Source of the DNA: Enoplosus armatus
Lineage: Eukaryota; Chordata; Actinopteri; Centrarchiformes; Enoplosidae
Length of the DNA stretch: 64,000 nt
NCBI RefSeq assembly: GCF_043641665.1
Contig: NC_092191.1
Location: forward strand, 19,747,501 to 19,811,500
Direction: 5' to 3'
The stretch's first letter is position 1. Each line of letters begins with the position of its first letter. Of this stretch, positions 48,489 through 60,400 are shown one piece after another. The notes beneath the pieces were generated by a model. That model searched no databases. It saw only the letters and a program-made list of their open reading frames with translations, and was not told where the DNA came from. Position numbers and translations under genes: made by a program.

Positions 48489-51400
48489 GTTTGTAATGTA
48501 ACGCCGCCAGTTCAGGAGCAATTGCAGTTGTGACGAGTTGCAGTAAAGTGTGCCTTTGCTGTGTTTAACGGCGTGTAATGTATGTAGACTCCGGAGCTCT
48601 GCGGTCAGCCTACCATTTAATCAAGGACATGACAGCGGCTGTAAAAGGCGGACGAACTCCACGCATTGCCCCAGAGTTGTATGTCGTCTGCGCCGAAGCA
48701 GCTCTGCAGGTGAGACCGAGGCGGGCATGATTCACTGTAACGCGCCTGTCGATGCACACACTGGGTCAGCATACAGTCAGCAGGGTCGAGGCAAGGATTT
48801 GTCGCTGCCCCTGGATAAAAAGCTCTGAATCAGACGAGTGTGTGGTTAAGGACAGAGGACGTACTGTATTTTCTGAGACAGTGAGTCCCTAGGAAATAAT
48901 GTCAACCTTATTATCCCTGAATTGAGATGATTAAGTCACAGTAGTACTCTGGCAATGGCACATGATGCACAACATGCACAACATGCAGCTGGTCTGGTCC
49001 AAACGTGCCGATGTCAATGCTAATTCACTCTAAACCACCTTACTGTAGGTTGCTTGGTGGAAGTATCTACAGTTACTGATACAGAAAATCATGGAAATAA
49101 AAACCTATGCAGGATCTCCTCTGCTAGAAAAGTCTTATCACAAATTTCATTATGTCACTGTTTTCGTACAGTAACTTTAGTTAGCTAAATCTAACTATTC
49201 TCTCAGTAGGGGATGGTAATACATATTCACTAATATAAACTGAATTGTCCTTGGGCAAGGGAAACATATTTGAATAATGAAACACAGTGATATTCCATGA
49301 TGTGATTTTTTTTATATCATACAGCAATTGTTCCCAGTGAAAAGGCAGCTTGCCTTGAGGTTTTAGGCTTAAGTGAATGCTGAAGTAGTCCCCCATCCTC
49401 AGCACAACTACCTGTACATCACAATGTTCTTCAGTTTTCTAGAGAAGCATGAATCCCTGTTGCATAAAGACATTTTCTAACACACCGATCCAGTGTTCAT
49501 CACTGTTTCAGTTGATTTATGATCTTCCAGCATGAGAAAAAAAATGAAATACTTAATCATAATGCAATTAAAAGCTTAAAAGGTATACAGTTAAAATGTC
49601 TGTTACAGAGTGCTACAATTCCATGTGAAGATTCCCTGTCTGAATTTATCTGACAATTAACAGGAGACAGCACATGACACAGTAGGGACATTCTCTAAGG
49701 GCAACAGCCTGCAATTAATGAATTATGATTCTTTGTCATGCGTAAAAAGAAAATGTGCACCACACATACATTTGTGAATCGTTTTAATTATGTATCAAAT
49801 GTAGAAAAATGCTGGTGACACAATATGTCTGCAGATAAGGTTGAAATATTTATTTCGTTGGGCCTTTGTGCGTCTCTTTCTCTGTGTTTTCAGCTGAGTT
49901 GTTTGGAGATAAGCACAGCGTGTCTAAAGATGTACTTTGAAGGGAATCCGCCGGCTAATCAATTTTTATGTCGAGCCTACCTCTGCCAGGGCCAGCTGAA
50001 GTCTCCGCCGGCCACTGGGAGTGTGGTGAGGACAGTAAATTGGACACATCTCCTCAAGGGGGTTGTGTGTATTTGTGTGTCTTTGCCAATGAGTTACACC
50101 CACACACACAAACACACACACACACATACACAGTTTCTGTGGAGATATACTGTACTTATTTGCACTAAAAATTGAGCAGATATCCCAGCTTCGTAAACAA
50201 CTACTATTTTTTTTCTTCAAAGCATTTTGGCCATTGTCTTTTCACAGTTTAATGCGTTTTAAAGTTTTTCTTGGTATTTTATCAAACTGTGGCTTTTATT
50301 GAGTAGTTGGTTTGTCTGATCTTTGTATGTTTGTATGATATGACATGTTCTCAATTCACCTTCTGCATTGTATTCTATTTTAGGAAGACTTTGAAGAGGC
50401 TGTGCTGTATTTTCTTAAAGCAATTGAATTTTCAAAAGCTGATCCAAGGTATGTAAGCTCTCAGAAGTGTGCTTGGATTTGTTCAAACGGTGTCAAAGAA
50501 GGTGCACCAATTTATGCCACGTACAGTTTATTGTCTCTGATAATGTCTGGCAATTGCCACTATAGTGCTAAGGTGCACCTGTGAAAACACGTAATGAAAG
50601 TGAAATATTCACAACAGGGAATGTTTCTTTAACCATGATTAGGTTATGAGGGTTCAGTCTGCAGCACAGAAATATTCAGGGCAATGAAGGTTTGATTTGC
50701 AAAGAACATTGTTGAAATATAATGCGATTCTTCATGCCTCACTCTGCCCTTTTATTCACAAGTCGATGGTATTCTGCATGACTGGAAGTAACTGTAAGCA
50801 GGGTGAAAAGGATGATAAATATAGATGTAATAATAGAAATGATGAAAGATAGCTTCTCCTGTTCCTTGCCCTGAGAGATGTGTTTGGAGATCGCGGCTCA
50901 GCCTTTGCAAGCAATCAGCACTGAATCTCTTTTCTAATGAACTCATAACCTGTCAATAAAAGGGCTGAATGAGCAGTCCCAATTAACACCAAGGGAATAC
51001 ATATCTAATACATCCAGCCCAGACTAATGCACAACACACTCTCTGGTGAATAAATTAGCAGCACTCAAACAGACAGTTTTCTCTAAAACAGTGGCTTGAA
51101 TTCATAATTCCACTTATTTCAGATAGAAAGGCTTATACAGGGGGCTCTCCTGAGGCTCATTGGACGATGCTTAATCCACACACATTTGCAATTCACAGGA
51201 CTTGGTCTGAATTGATTTGTACTAAGAGATGAAATGGCTTGCATGAGTATCATATAAATAATTCAGCATTCTCTGTTTACTTCTTCCGCATGTGGTTTGT
51301 TTCTTACAGATACTACTTCATAGTGTTCAATGCGTCAGTGCTATACTTCCAGACAGTACGTCCTCTCCTGCAGCCGGGGCGGTGCCTCCACCTGGTCCCC

Positions 51401-54400
51401 TCCCTCAGGCAGGTGGTCCAAAGTCTGGAGGAGGTGGCAGACCAGGACCACAGCTGGAGGGCTGAACTCATGATGCAAGTGACCCAGCAATGCTCTCCTA
51501 CTTCTCTTTCATGAAGAAGTCCGGTCCTGATTCTGTCCAGTCTCACGCTGGATTCATGACGTACAGAGCTAATTAACCAGCAGTTCATTTGTGACCACAG
51601 CTTTCTGGCTCCTAGTTAATTGGTTGCCTCTGTGGAGTGAAGAATCTGTTCTAATGTAAATGTTATCTTTGTTCAGAGGACATAATGTACCATTCACGTA
51701 CAGTGTAAGGTCAGTGATACAGCCATAGTATTAATAGGATTGAGTACAGTATGTCTGAAAGTCATAGCTGAGTATCATCCATATAAAGTTGATAAAAATA
51801 CAATGCAATTCTACTGAACCACTGTTCAAAGGAAGGGCTATTATATTTGATTTTATTGGACTGAATTGGATGTACAGTAGCCTGGTGTGTGTACAGTAAT
51901 AAAATTAAACTGGTATGTAGTGCTGTGGAGACTGTTGTTGTGAAACTCACATCGTGACCAATGTCCGTATGTTGTGGATATCCCAGTAACCCTTGCAAAA
52001 CACTGTTCTTTCACACTGATAAATTATGGCTCTCCTTTGCTCTCTGTTTCTTCTCAGGCACCTGATCAAATGTCTTGTGGACTCTGGGGAAATGGAGGAC
52101 GCTGCAAGTTTTGCCAAAGTTACAGAAGAATTCATCAAGTCACATACCTCACATCTTTATCCAAGACTATTTACGTTGCTGGTAAACAGCATCTCTTTGT
52201 TACTTATTAAAATGAGAAAGATTCAAGAAAAGAGTTTAACATATCCAATGTATCTCCAAAGATTCTTAACCTTTGTGATACACATTGTTAACATGATTAA
52301 TGAGTTTTAGGGTGTTTTTTAGCATCAAACAGGAAAATTGTCTGTCTTTTTGTTGCATCTCCACAGATTGTGTAACCAGAATTCTGATTTTATCAAGGTT
52401 TAACCCATTCCTCACCTGACCCTATTTATAAAATCTACCCCTATCCTATTCTAATTGAGTTTAATTAGAAATACAGTAGAGCTTGGGTTGATAAATAAAG
52501 ATTTCTCATACCTTCTACCTCTTCTCTTCTTAGGTACATCACAGGTTGACAGATGGTGATGTCCTCATTGAAGTGAGCAGGCAGTGTCCTACCTTAGCAG
52601 TCATTTACAAAATACAGGAATTGAAAAAGTAAGGGAGGTTTCTGTGTTTTATCTAAGCAAAGTTTTTTTTCTGCTCTGCTATTGTGGAGGATTTGTTTTG
52701 CCGAAAGCACTGTTTTTGTGCTGTCACGACGAAAGCCCATTCCATCTGTCTGCAGCTAAGATGAAGAAGTTGTACTATAGCTGTAGTTGTCCAAGAAATG
52801 ACCCCTTTGATCTACTCTAATAATGTTTTTAAAATACTGTGGAGGCAAACTTGTGTTTGAAAGAATATGATATATTGATTGATTGCACGTTGGCTTTTGT
52901 TGAACGCTTCTTGCTAATAATAGAGGCAAGTTCAATCTTAACTTTTATCAGTTGTGAGCTTATTAATTGTCACACCATGGTCATGATTTGTGCAAAGTTT
53001 TACCATTCTGTATTTGCAACCTGCAAAGTGTATTTTTAATATATGCCATGTTTTCTTGAGCTGTAGGACTTACAGAGGGATATTGATGTGTTTCGGATCC
53101 CGAAGCTTTTATACCTTCAGCCAACTTGGAAGCTCTTCAAACATTAAACCTGATCCACTGGCTCTCAGCTTAGCCTGTGGCGTCCCATAGTGGGCAGGTT
53201 TATCGGGCTGCCTGCGTACATTAATGGTGTAATACCATGGCTTCTGGTGTGGCATAGTACAAACCCAGTCCCAGTCCCCACCCCCCTTTCTGCAGGCATG
53301 TTCTCAACATGTCAGAGCTCCTTATGGCTCTTCAGCTCAGCTATAAACGTTGACAGCATGACTCAGTCTAACCCTGCCATCGTCAGCATCATATAGGTTA
53401 TTTTGCCTCAGGTTTATGCACTGTTTGGTGTGAGTATATAAGAGGGCGAATGGAAATACAGATGCATGCATACTCTTGGATGTATACGTGTATGTATATT
53501 AATGTACACAGACAGGTTTCCATGTTGTTTGTAGCAGGTTGGAAGAAGAAAATGAGGATGAGCCCACAAAAGCAGAGCTTGAGCAGATTTTCCATCTCCT
53601 GGTGGATTGTACTAAAGTATCTGCTACTCCTGTGAGCTCCAGCTCAACACCCATCGAACCAGCTGACAGGTCTGTGACCCAAAGTGTCCCAAACAAATCT
53701 CCTACCCGACAAGCTTACCTTTGTTGCTCCCTGTCCTCCTCCTAAACCTCCCGCGACCATGAAACCACATACAGTGTGGATATCCCAAGGGCTGCACATG
53801 ACTCAGATTACTGTACTGAAGTGTTGTGCATCGTATAAATTATGTTTTATCTGGGATTTGCAGAGTTGCCTTCCTCCTGGAGTTGGCTCTGCTGGCCTTG
53901 CAAATGAAGCATGGGAAAGTAGCTGCCGACTGTTTGAAAGAGCTCAAGACGGCGGGAGGCGTTGTGAGTGTCCGCTGTTCTCTTGAAACCTCGGGCAGCA
54001 GCGCGGCTCCATGCTGTAGCCGTACATATTATAGAAACATGCAAATGTAGGCATGGAATTTGACATCCCCTCTTAAGTAGGCACTTGACAATAGATGAGA
54101 TCAATTAGCTGAGCCCATGCCCAAGAGCTAAAGAGGTTGCTGCATTTTTAATTACTTTCAGCGATGTAGAATTTTTTCATAGAAAGATGTATAGCTTTTT
54201 CATAAATTTGCCCTCTTTGCTTTGTGCATTGGGTGAAATGATAACATAATTAGCAACATTGCACGTGCAAGGACTTGCAATATGAGATATGTGTCATCCT
54301 CTCTCCCATCCACTGCTTATTGCTGACTTGAAATCCTTTGTGTATTTGTCTTTTCAGAGTATTGGCCAACGCATAATAATGGAATGTGTCAACTGTGAAA

Positions 54401-57400
54401 TCAGCCTCCTGAAGAGAGAGGCGAAGATGAATGACTACTCCAAAGCCAGTGTGGAGGTGCTCGATCATATGCCTGAATTATCAGCTGTGTGTTTCTGCCG
54501 CATGTTACAATGCAGGCAGTGGACACATGGGCAGAGGCTTGATTAACTGTTCAATAATATTTTCTCATTCTTTGCTTAAAGGCAGTAAATCCTTCACTTG
54601 AATAGGTGTCCCTGCTTTAAGGAACTGCTAACCCATCTAGAAGTCAAGAGTTTCAGTGGAGACTTTTAATTATTTAACATACAATCGCCCCAATATATTT
54701 GCAGGAGTATTTCCTCTCTGACAAGAAAAGGCATCTTGAGGGAACTAGGATCATGTCATTTCATTTTGTACCATATAATATTTTGGTGTCAAAACTGTCA
54801 CGTTGTCATTATATTGATATTGATAAGTGATAGAAGTGCTGTGCTGTCATTGCTACAGGGAAGATTCTCAATCTGTTGTTATCCAACAGATCCGTCTGAA
54901 GGAGATAGGCAAGCTGGATCAGTGGCTGCAGACTGCAGTGAGGGAGGGGGACCCTCAGGCCATGCAGGCGGTGTGTGCTATCCAGTGGAGCTTCTGCTTG
55001 CCCCTCTTGCAGCATAACCTCAGGAAACGCATCAAGACACCTCTGCTCAGTGTGGCCCAAGTACTGGAAGACATGCAAAGGTTTCCAGCCTCTTCAAATT
55101 CATCATGATACATGGTTATGTGTGTGTGTGTCTGAGGGCTTTTCAGTTTGTATTTATGGTCCTGTTTGCTCTTCAGTCAACATATGTGTGGCTGTGCTAA
55201 GGAGCACTATTTTTAAATACAGTATACGGCATGGTATCAGTATGGTCTGTTATAGCTGAAATGATGTTTTAATGTATAGCTTGAATAATGTTTTAGCGGT
55301 AATGCAGACTGTTAAACACTGTTTTGCAGCTACATATACATTTTTACAAGGATTACCTTTAAGCTTTGTGGAAAAACACTTGCAGTATATTTATGGGTTT
55401 TACATTTGGGTCAAGAAAAATACTTTTCAGGTTTCTTTCACTGTTGTCTTTTGTTACAATTTCTGAGAGCCAAAATTGAGGTGTTCTTCAAGATGACATA
55501 AGTAGATATCATTAGTATGTCCCAATTTTGAACTTTGGTGTCAGCCCTACAGATTTATGTTCCTTTGTAATATATATTATGTTATTTTTACAGTATGTGG
55601 CTAGAGATGCGCTGTCAAGTCCACTCAGAGCTGGCAGTGATTGAGGAGGAGGAGGGCCGCCTTGAGGCTTCCTTGACTCAGCTCCGGAAAGCCATGCTGC
55701 TGGATAACGGCACGCAACGAGAACGCCTGTCGTCAGCTTTACACCTCCTACAGCTCAGAGGGACGCTCTACCAAACGCCCCCCCGGACCGAGGATAAAGC
55801 CGCTATGCTTCTGCAGCAGGTTTTCAGCCCATCTGTGTCAGACAGTCTAATATTACAAAATGCAACAGTTCTTAGCAATCTTCAGCAATCATATGTAGGT
55901 ACAGTGAAAGAGATGAGCATCCGATCCCTCCAGTCCTGTTGCAGGATGTTTGGGTGTCAAAGTAAAATCAGTCTAACAGTTAACTCGCATGCAGTGTGCA
56001 GGTTTAATGAGACAAGTGTAATTTGTATGCCATAAGACAAAAATTCAGTGTGTTTTGATGAATTGTGTTGAGCCCTAAGTCACAGAGGAGAGTATGCCTG
56101 CTTAGAGGACTGTAAGTACTGCATGGCTACAAGTTAACATCCAGTCTGATATCCAACCCGCCCTCTCTTTCTCAGGCCAGGGACATGCAGTCCCAAGATA
56201 AGACAGAGAGTCGTCCCGTCCTGATTGCTGTGGGTCTCCTTTTGGCCCCTGATGATTTCCAGATGGTGCTGGATGCAGACAACACCTCCAAAAGTACAGA
56301 TTTCTCTTCCTTGCTTTCAGTTTTTACGTAGATGAAATAACATTTTTCTTAACACATCTCTGATTTGCAAGAAGATCTTCTCCTGTAGGGGTAGCTTGAA
56401 ACACACGTCCATATTTACTAAGCCTTTTGTATCTGCACCAGAAATTTCATTAAACTTTCATACGGTAAACTGTATGATACGTCTTATCTGGGGTATATTC
56501 TGCAGGCAAAGTGCACTTCTCTCCATTATGCATATACATTTAAGGGAGGAACGAGAAAATCTTAAAGTATCTGACTATTTTATAGCATTAAACAATGCGG
56601 GGGCAAGGACAGGTGGTTTTGTGCTCATTATACTTGAACTTTACACTATGTCAACTGTAAAATGACTAATTTTATTCTTTTGATAAGACATTTACATTTG
56701 CTCTGTTCTTTCAGCTCTTTCTCTCTTTCTTACAGTGCATCCGGAAAGTATTCACAGCGCTTCACTTTTTCCACATTTTGTTATGTTGCAGCCTTATACC
56801 AAAATGGATTAAATTCATTTTTTTCCTCAAAATTCTACACACAACACCCCGTAATGACAACGTGAAAAAAGTTTTTTTGAGATTTTTGCAAATTCATTAA
56901 AAATAAAAAACCTGAGAAATCACATGTACATAAGTATTCACAGCCTTTGCTCAATACTTTGTTGATGCACCTTTGGCAGCAATTACAGCCTCAAGTCTTT
57001 TTGAATATGATGCCACAAGCTTGGCACACCTATCTTTGGGCAGTTTCACCCATTCCTCTTTGCAGCACCTCTCAAGCTCCATCAGGTTGGATGGGAAGCG
57101 TCGGTGCACAGCCATTTTCAGATCTCTCCAGAGATGTTCAATCGGATTCAAGTCTGGGCTCTGGCTGGGCCACTCAAGGACATTCACAGAGTTGTCCTGA
57201 AGCCACTCCTTTGATATCTTGGCTGTGTGCTTAGGGTCGTTGTCCTGCTGAAAGATAAACCGTCGCCCCAGTCTGAGGTCAAGAGCGCTCTGGAGCAGGT
57301 TTTCATCCAGGATGTCTCTGTACTTTGCTGCATTCATCTTTCCCTCTATCCTGACTAGTCTCCCAGTTCCTGCCGCTGAAAAACATCCCCACAGCATGAT

Positions 57401-60400
57401 GCTGCCACCACCATGCTTCACTGTAGGGATGGTATTGGCCTGGTGATGAGCGGTGCCTGGTTTCCTCCAAACGTGACGCCTGGCATTCACACCAAAGAGT
57501 TCAATCTTTGTCTCATCAGACCAGAGAATTTTGTTTCTCATGGTCTGAGAGTCCTTCAGGTGCCTTTTGGCAAACTCCAGGCGGGCTGCTATGTGCCTTT
57601 TACTAAGGAGTGGCTTCCGTCTGGCCACTCTACCATACAGGCCTGATTGGTGGATTGCTGCAGAGATGGTTGTCCTTCTGGAAGGTTCTCCTCTCTCCAC
57701 AGAGGAACTCTGGAGCTCTGACAGAGTGACCATCGGGTTCTTGGTCACCTCCCTGACTAAGGCCCTTCTCCCCCGATTACTCAGTTTAGATGGCCGGCCA
57801 GCTCTAGGAAGAGTCCTGGTGGTTCCGAACTTCTTCCACTTACGGATGATGGAGGCCACTGTGCTCATTGGGACCTTCAAAGCAGCAGAAATTTTTCTGT
57901 AACCTTCCCCAGATTTGTGCCTCGAGACAATCCTGTCTCGGAGGTCTACAGACAATTCCTTTGACTTCATGCTTGGTTTGTGCTCTGACATGCACTGTCA
58001 ACTGTGGGACCTTATATAGACAGGTGTGTGCCTTTCCAAATCATGTCCAATCAACTGAATTTACCACAGGTGGACTCCAATTAAGCTGCAGAAACATCTC
58101 AAGGATGATCAGTGGAAACAGGATGCACCTGAGCTCAATTTTGAGCTTCATGGCAAAGGCTGTGAATACTTATGTACATGTGATTTCTTAGTTTTTTATT
58201 TTTAATAAATTTGCAAAAATTTCAAAAAAACTTTTTTCACATTGTCATTATGGGGTGTTGTGTGTAGAATTTTGAGGAAAAAAATTAATTTAATCCATTT
58301 TGGAATAAGGGTGTAACATAACAAAATGTGGAAAAAGTGAAGCGCCGTGAATACTTTCCGGATGCACTGTAGCTTTCTCTGCACTCATTGTGCTGGGTTT
58401 GGTACACTGTGTTTTTGTGCTGTTTCTTTTTCATTTCCTTTGAAGTTAATTTTCTGTTGGATTAATGATATAAATAGGTCTACAGATCGGGAGATATTAT
58501 AGATTAGTATTAATAAAACGTGGCAAACTGTGGCATACATAAATGTTTTGGAATCTGGTAAGTTCATGAATGAGGTTTTTTTTATTTTTATGAGCTTGTT
58601 GATTTCAGACAAATCCCATTCTCCTGCGCTGAGCACAGAATGCACCTGGAAGGCAGACCTCTGCACTGATTGTCTGAATGTCACAGGGCAAAATGTGTGC
58701 GCGCGGTCTCGTATGTGAATTTGTCTTTTGGTCTTTAAGTGTGACAGAAGGTCTTTTAGATTGAACTTTGTTGCTAGGTTGGGTATGATGTCTCAGAGAA
58801 TCAGCGTGTGTTCCTGTGTAGCTCACAGCGAAGCCCCATCAACTGTGTGCAGTGGCTCATGGAGCAGAGGGGCCTGAGCTCGGGGAGAGCCTTTGATCTC
58901 AGACTCATTCCAGGCTCCTTGGTCCGCAGCATCAAATGAACATTCAGCGGTCCTAATGACCCCGGGAAGAACTCGCCTCTGACAGCTAGTTAAAGGGCTT
59001 CTACTGCATGCATGGGTTAAAAGCTTTGGTCTATGGAGGCACCTCTTGTTTTTGTCCTCCAGCATCCCCTAGACGACGACAATTAAGCATTGTGCTCTGA
59101 GCTTCAAAGCCAGCACACCAAGTAACCCTTGAGACTAGAAGAATTAATTAGTTGCAGCATGTTGCCACAATTTTGTATCGTTCCTCAGATGTTCATCAAT
59201 GAGAGGTGTGTGCCTGAGAGAGTGTGTGTCTGTGTTTGAACTCCAGGGTGAGCACACAGGCACTGGAGCATTTTGCTTCTTTGAAACACTGGAGTCAAAG
59301 TCACAGACCTCTTTTTATAATTCAGTCCATGGAAAAAAAAATGCTTGAATATCCCTGTTGCTGCAGATGGGTCTGAATGAAGATCTGGAATATGCGTCTT
59401 TGTTGTTTTTTGTTTTGTTTTGTGTTTTTTGTCTTACATGTCTGCCTGTTTGAAAGAGTTGGCAATGTTGGAAATGGACCATTTACTCTTGTAGTCCCTT
59501 AGTTGTCTTTCCTTTTGCTTGCATGGAAATTACATAATAGTCATAATAATCATTATGTAATTTTCTCCCAAGGAGAACATTCTCACTATGCACATTTATT
59601 CCATGTTCTATGTGGGATAGACAATTATTTGAGCCTAAGGAGTTGTGCAGCAGGATGACTAGACTTTTTGTTATGCATGCTTGCCTGAAAGTTGTATTGA
59701 TTCATTATTTAGAGAGAAAGCAGAAGCTTTTCCAACCACATTTATAAAGTTTCGACTTATGTATTCAGTACTCAAACAATTGTCTAGTTCCCGTAGGCAG
59801 TCTCGGATCTGGACCAGTGGCTCAGCTCTCTGCTAAGGCTCAGCATCACTCTACATCTGTACGGAAGGTGGACGGACACCTGGCCAGACAAGGAGATGAC
59901 ACAGACAACACGGAGAGGTGTGTGTGTTTGTACATTTACATGTATTCATTGTGACTTTACATGTATGTGTATGAATACAAGTGAAAGCCTTTTTTCCTTA
60001 GTAATTACTTTTAGTTGTCAGGCTTCCCAGAAACCCAGTTGGAAAATTGCCTATATAATCAGCCTTTTATGCCTTGTTGAATTTATTTCTCCTTGCTGTT
60101 ACTGAACATTAGATATTATTATGATTATGAATGTGTGATCTCTTGATCCTCTCTGCAAGGTTGTTGTGTGAGGAGGCTGCAACCTTCTATTACGTCTCCT
60201 TATTCATGGCGTGTAGTTAGTATAGTTCTTCCTGTCTACCGACACCATTACAGTAAAAAAGTGTGCACATCAAAAATGTCAGGCTTAATGGTTAGGAGAG
60301 AGCAGAGTCATAAGGACTTGAAGAGTTCCCAAAGGAAAGGTTTATTATTCATGCATCAAACAAACAACTTTAAGTCGTACACAGTGTGCTGCTGTGCCCT

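Larger units (their letters stand above)
56733..58369 (-). mobile_element. Complete Tc1-like DNA transposon in cfap46 intron 13
   Basis: A 1,637-bp element flanked by TA target duplications (56731-56732 and 58370-58371). Its terminal inverted repeats of about 217 bp (56733-56950 and 58153-58369) start CAGTGCATCCGGAAAGTATT. Each repeat carries a second AAGTATTCACAG-type direct repeat at its inner edge, the IR/DR layout seen in many fish Tc1-like elements. The two ends differ at only a few bases and the single gene inside is open, so the insertion looks young. It is antisense to cfap46. Confidence 0.95.

Noticed and set aside
51475..51514. Exon 5 of cfap46 reading on through QVTQQCSPTSLS to a stop
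   Set aside because: That is read-through into the intron; the conserved protein continues in exon 6 only if the exon ends at 51474.
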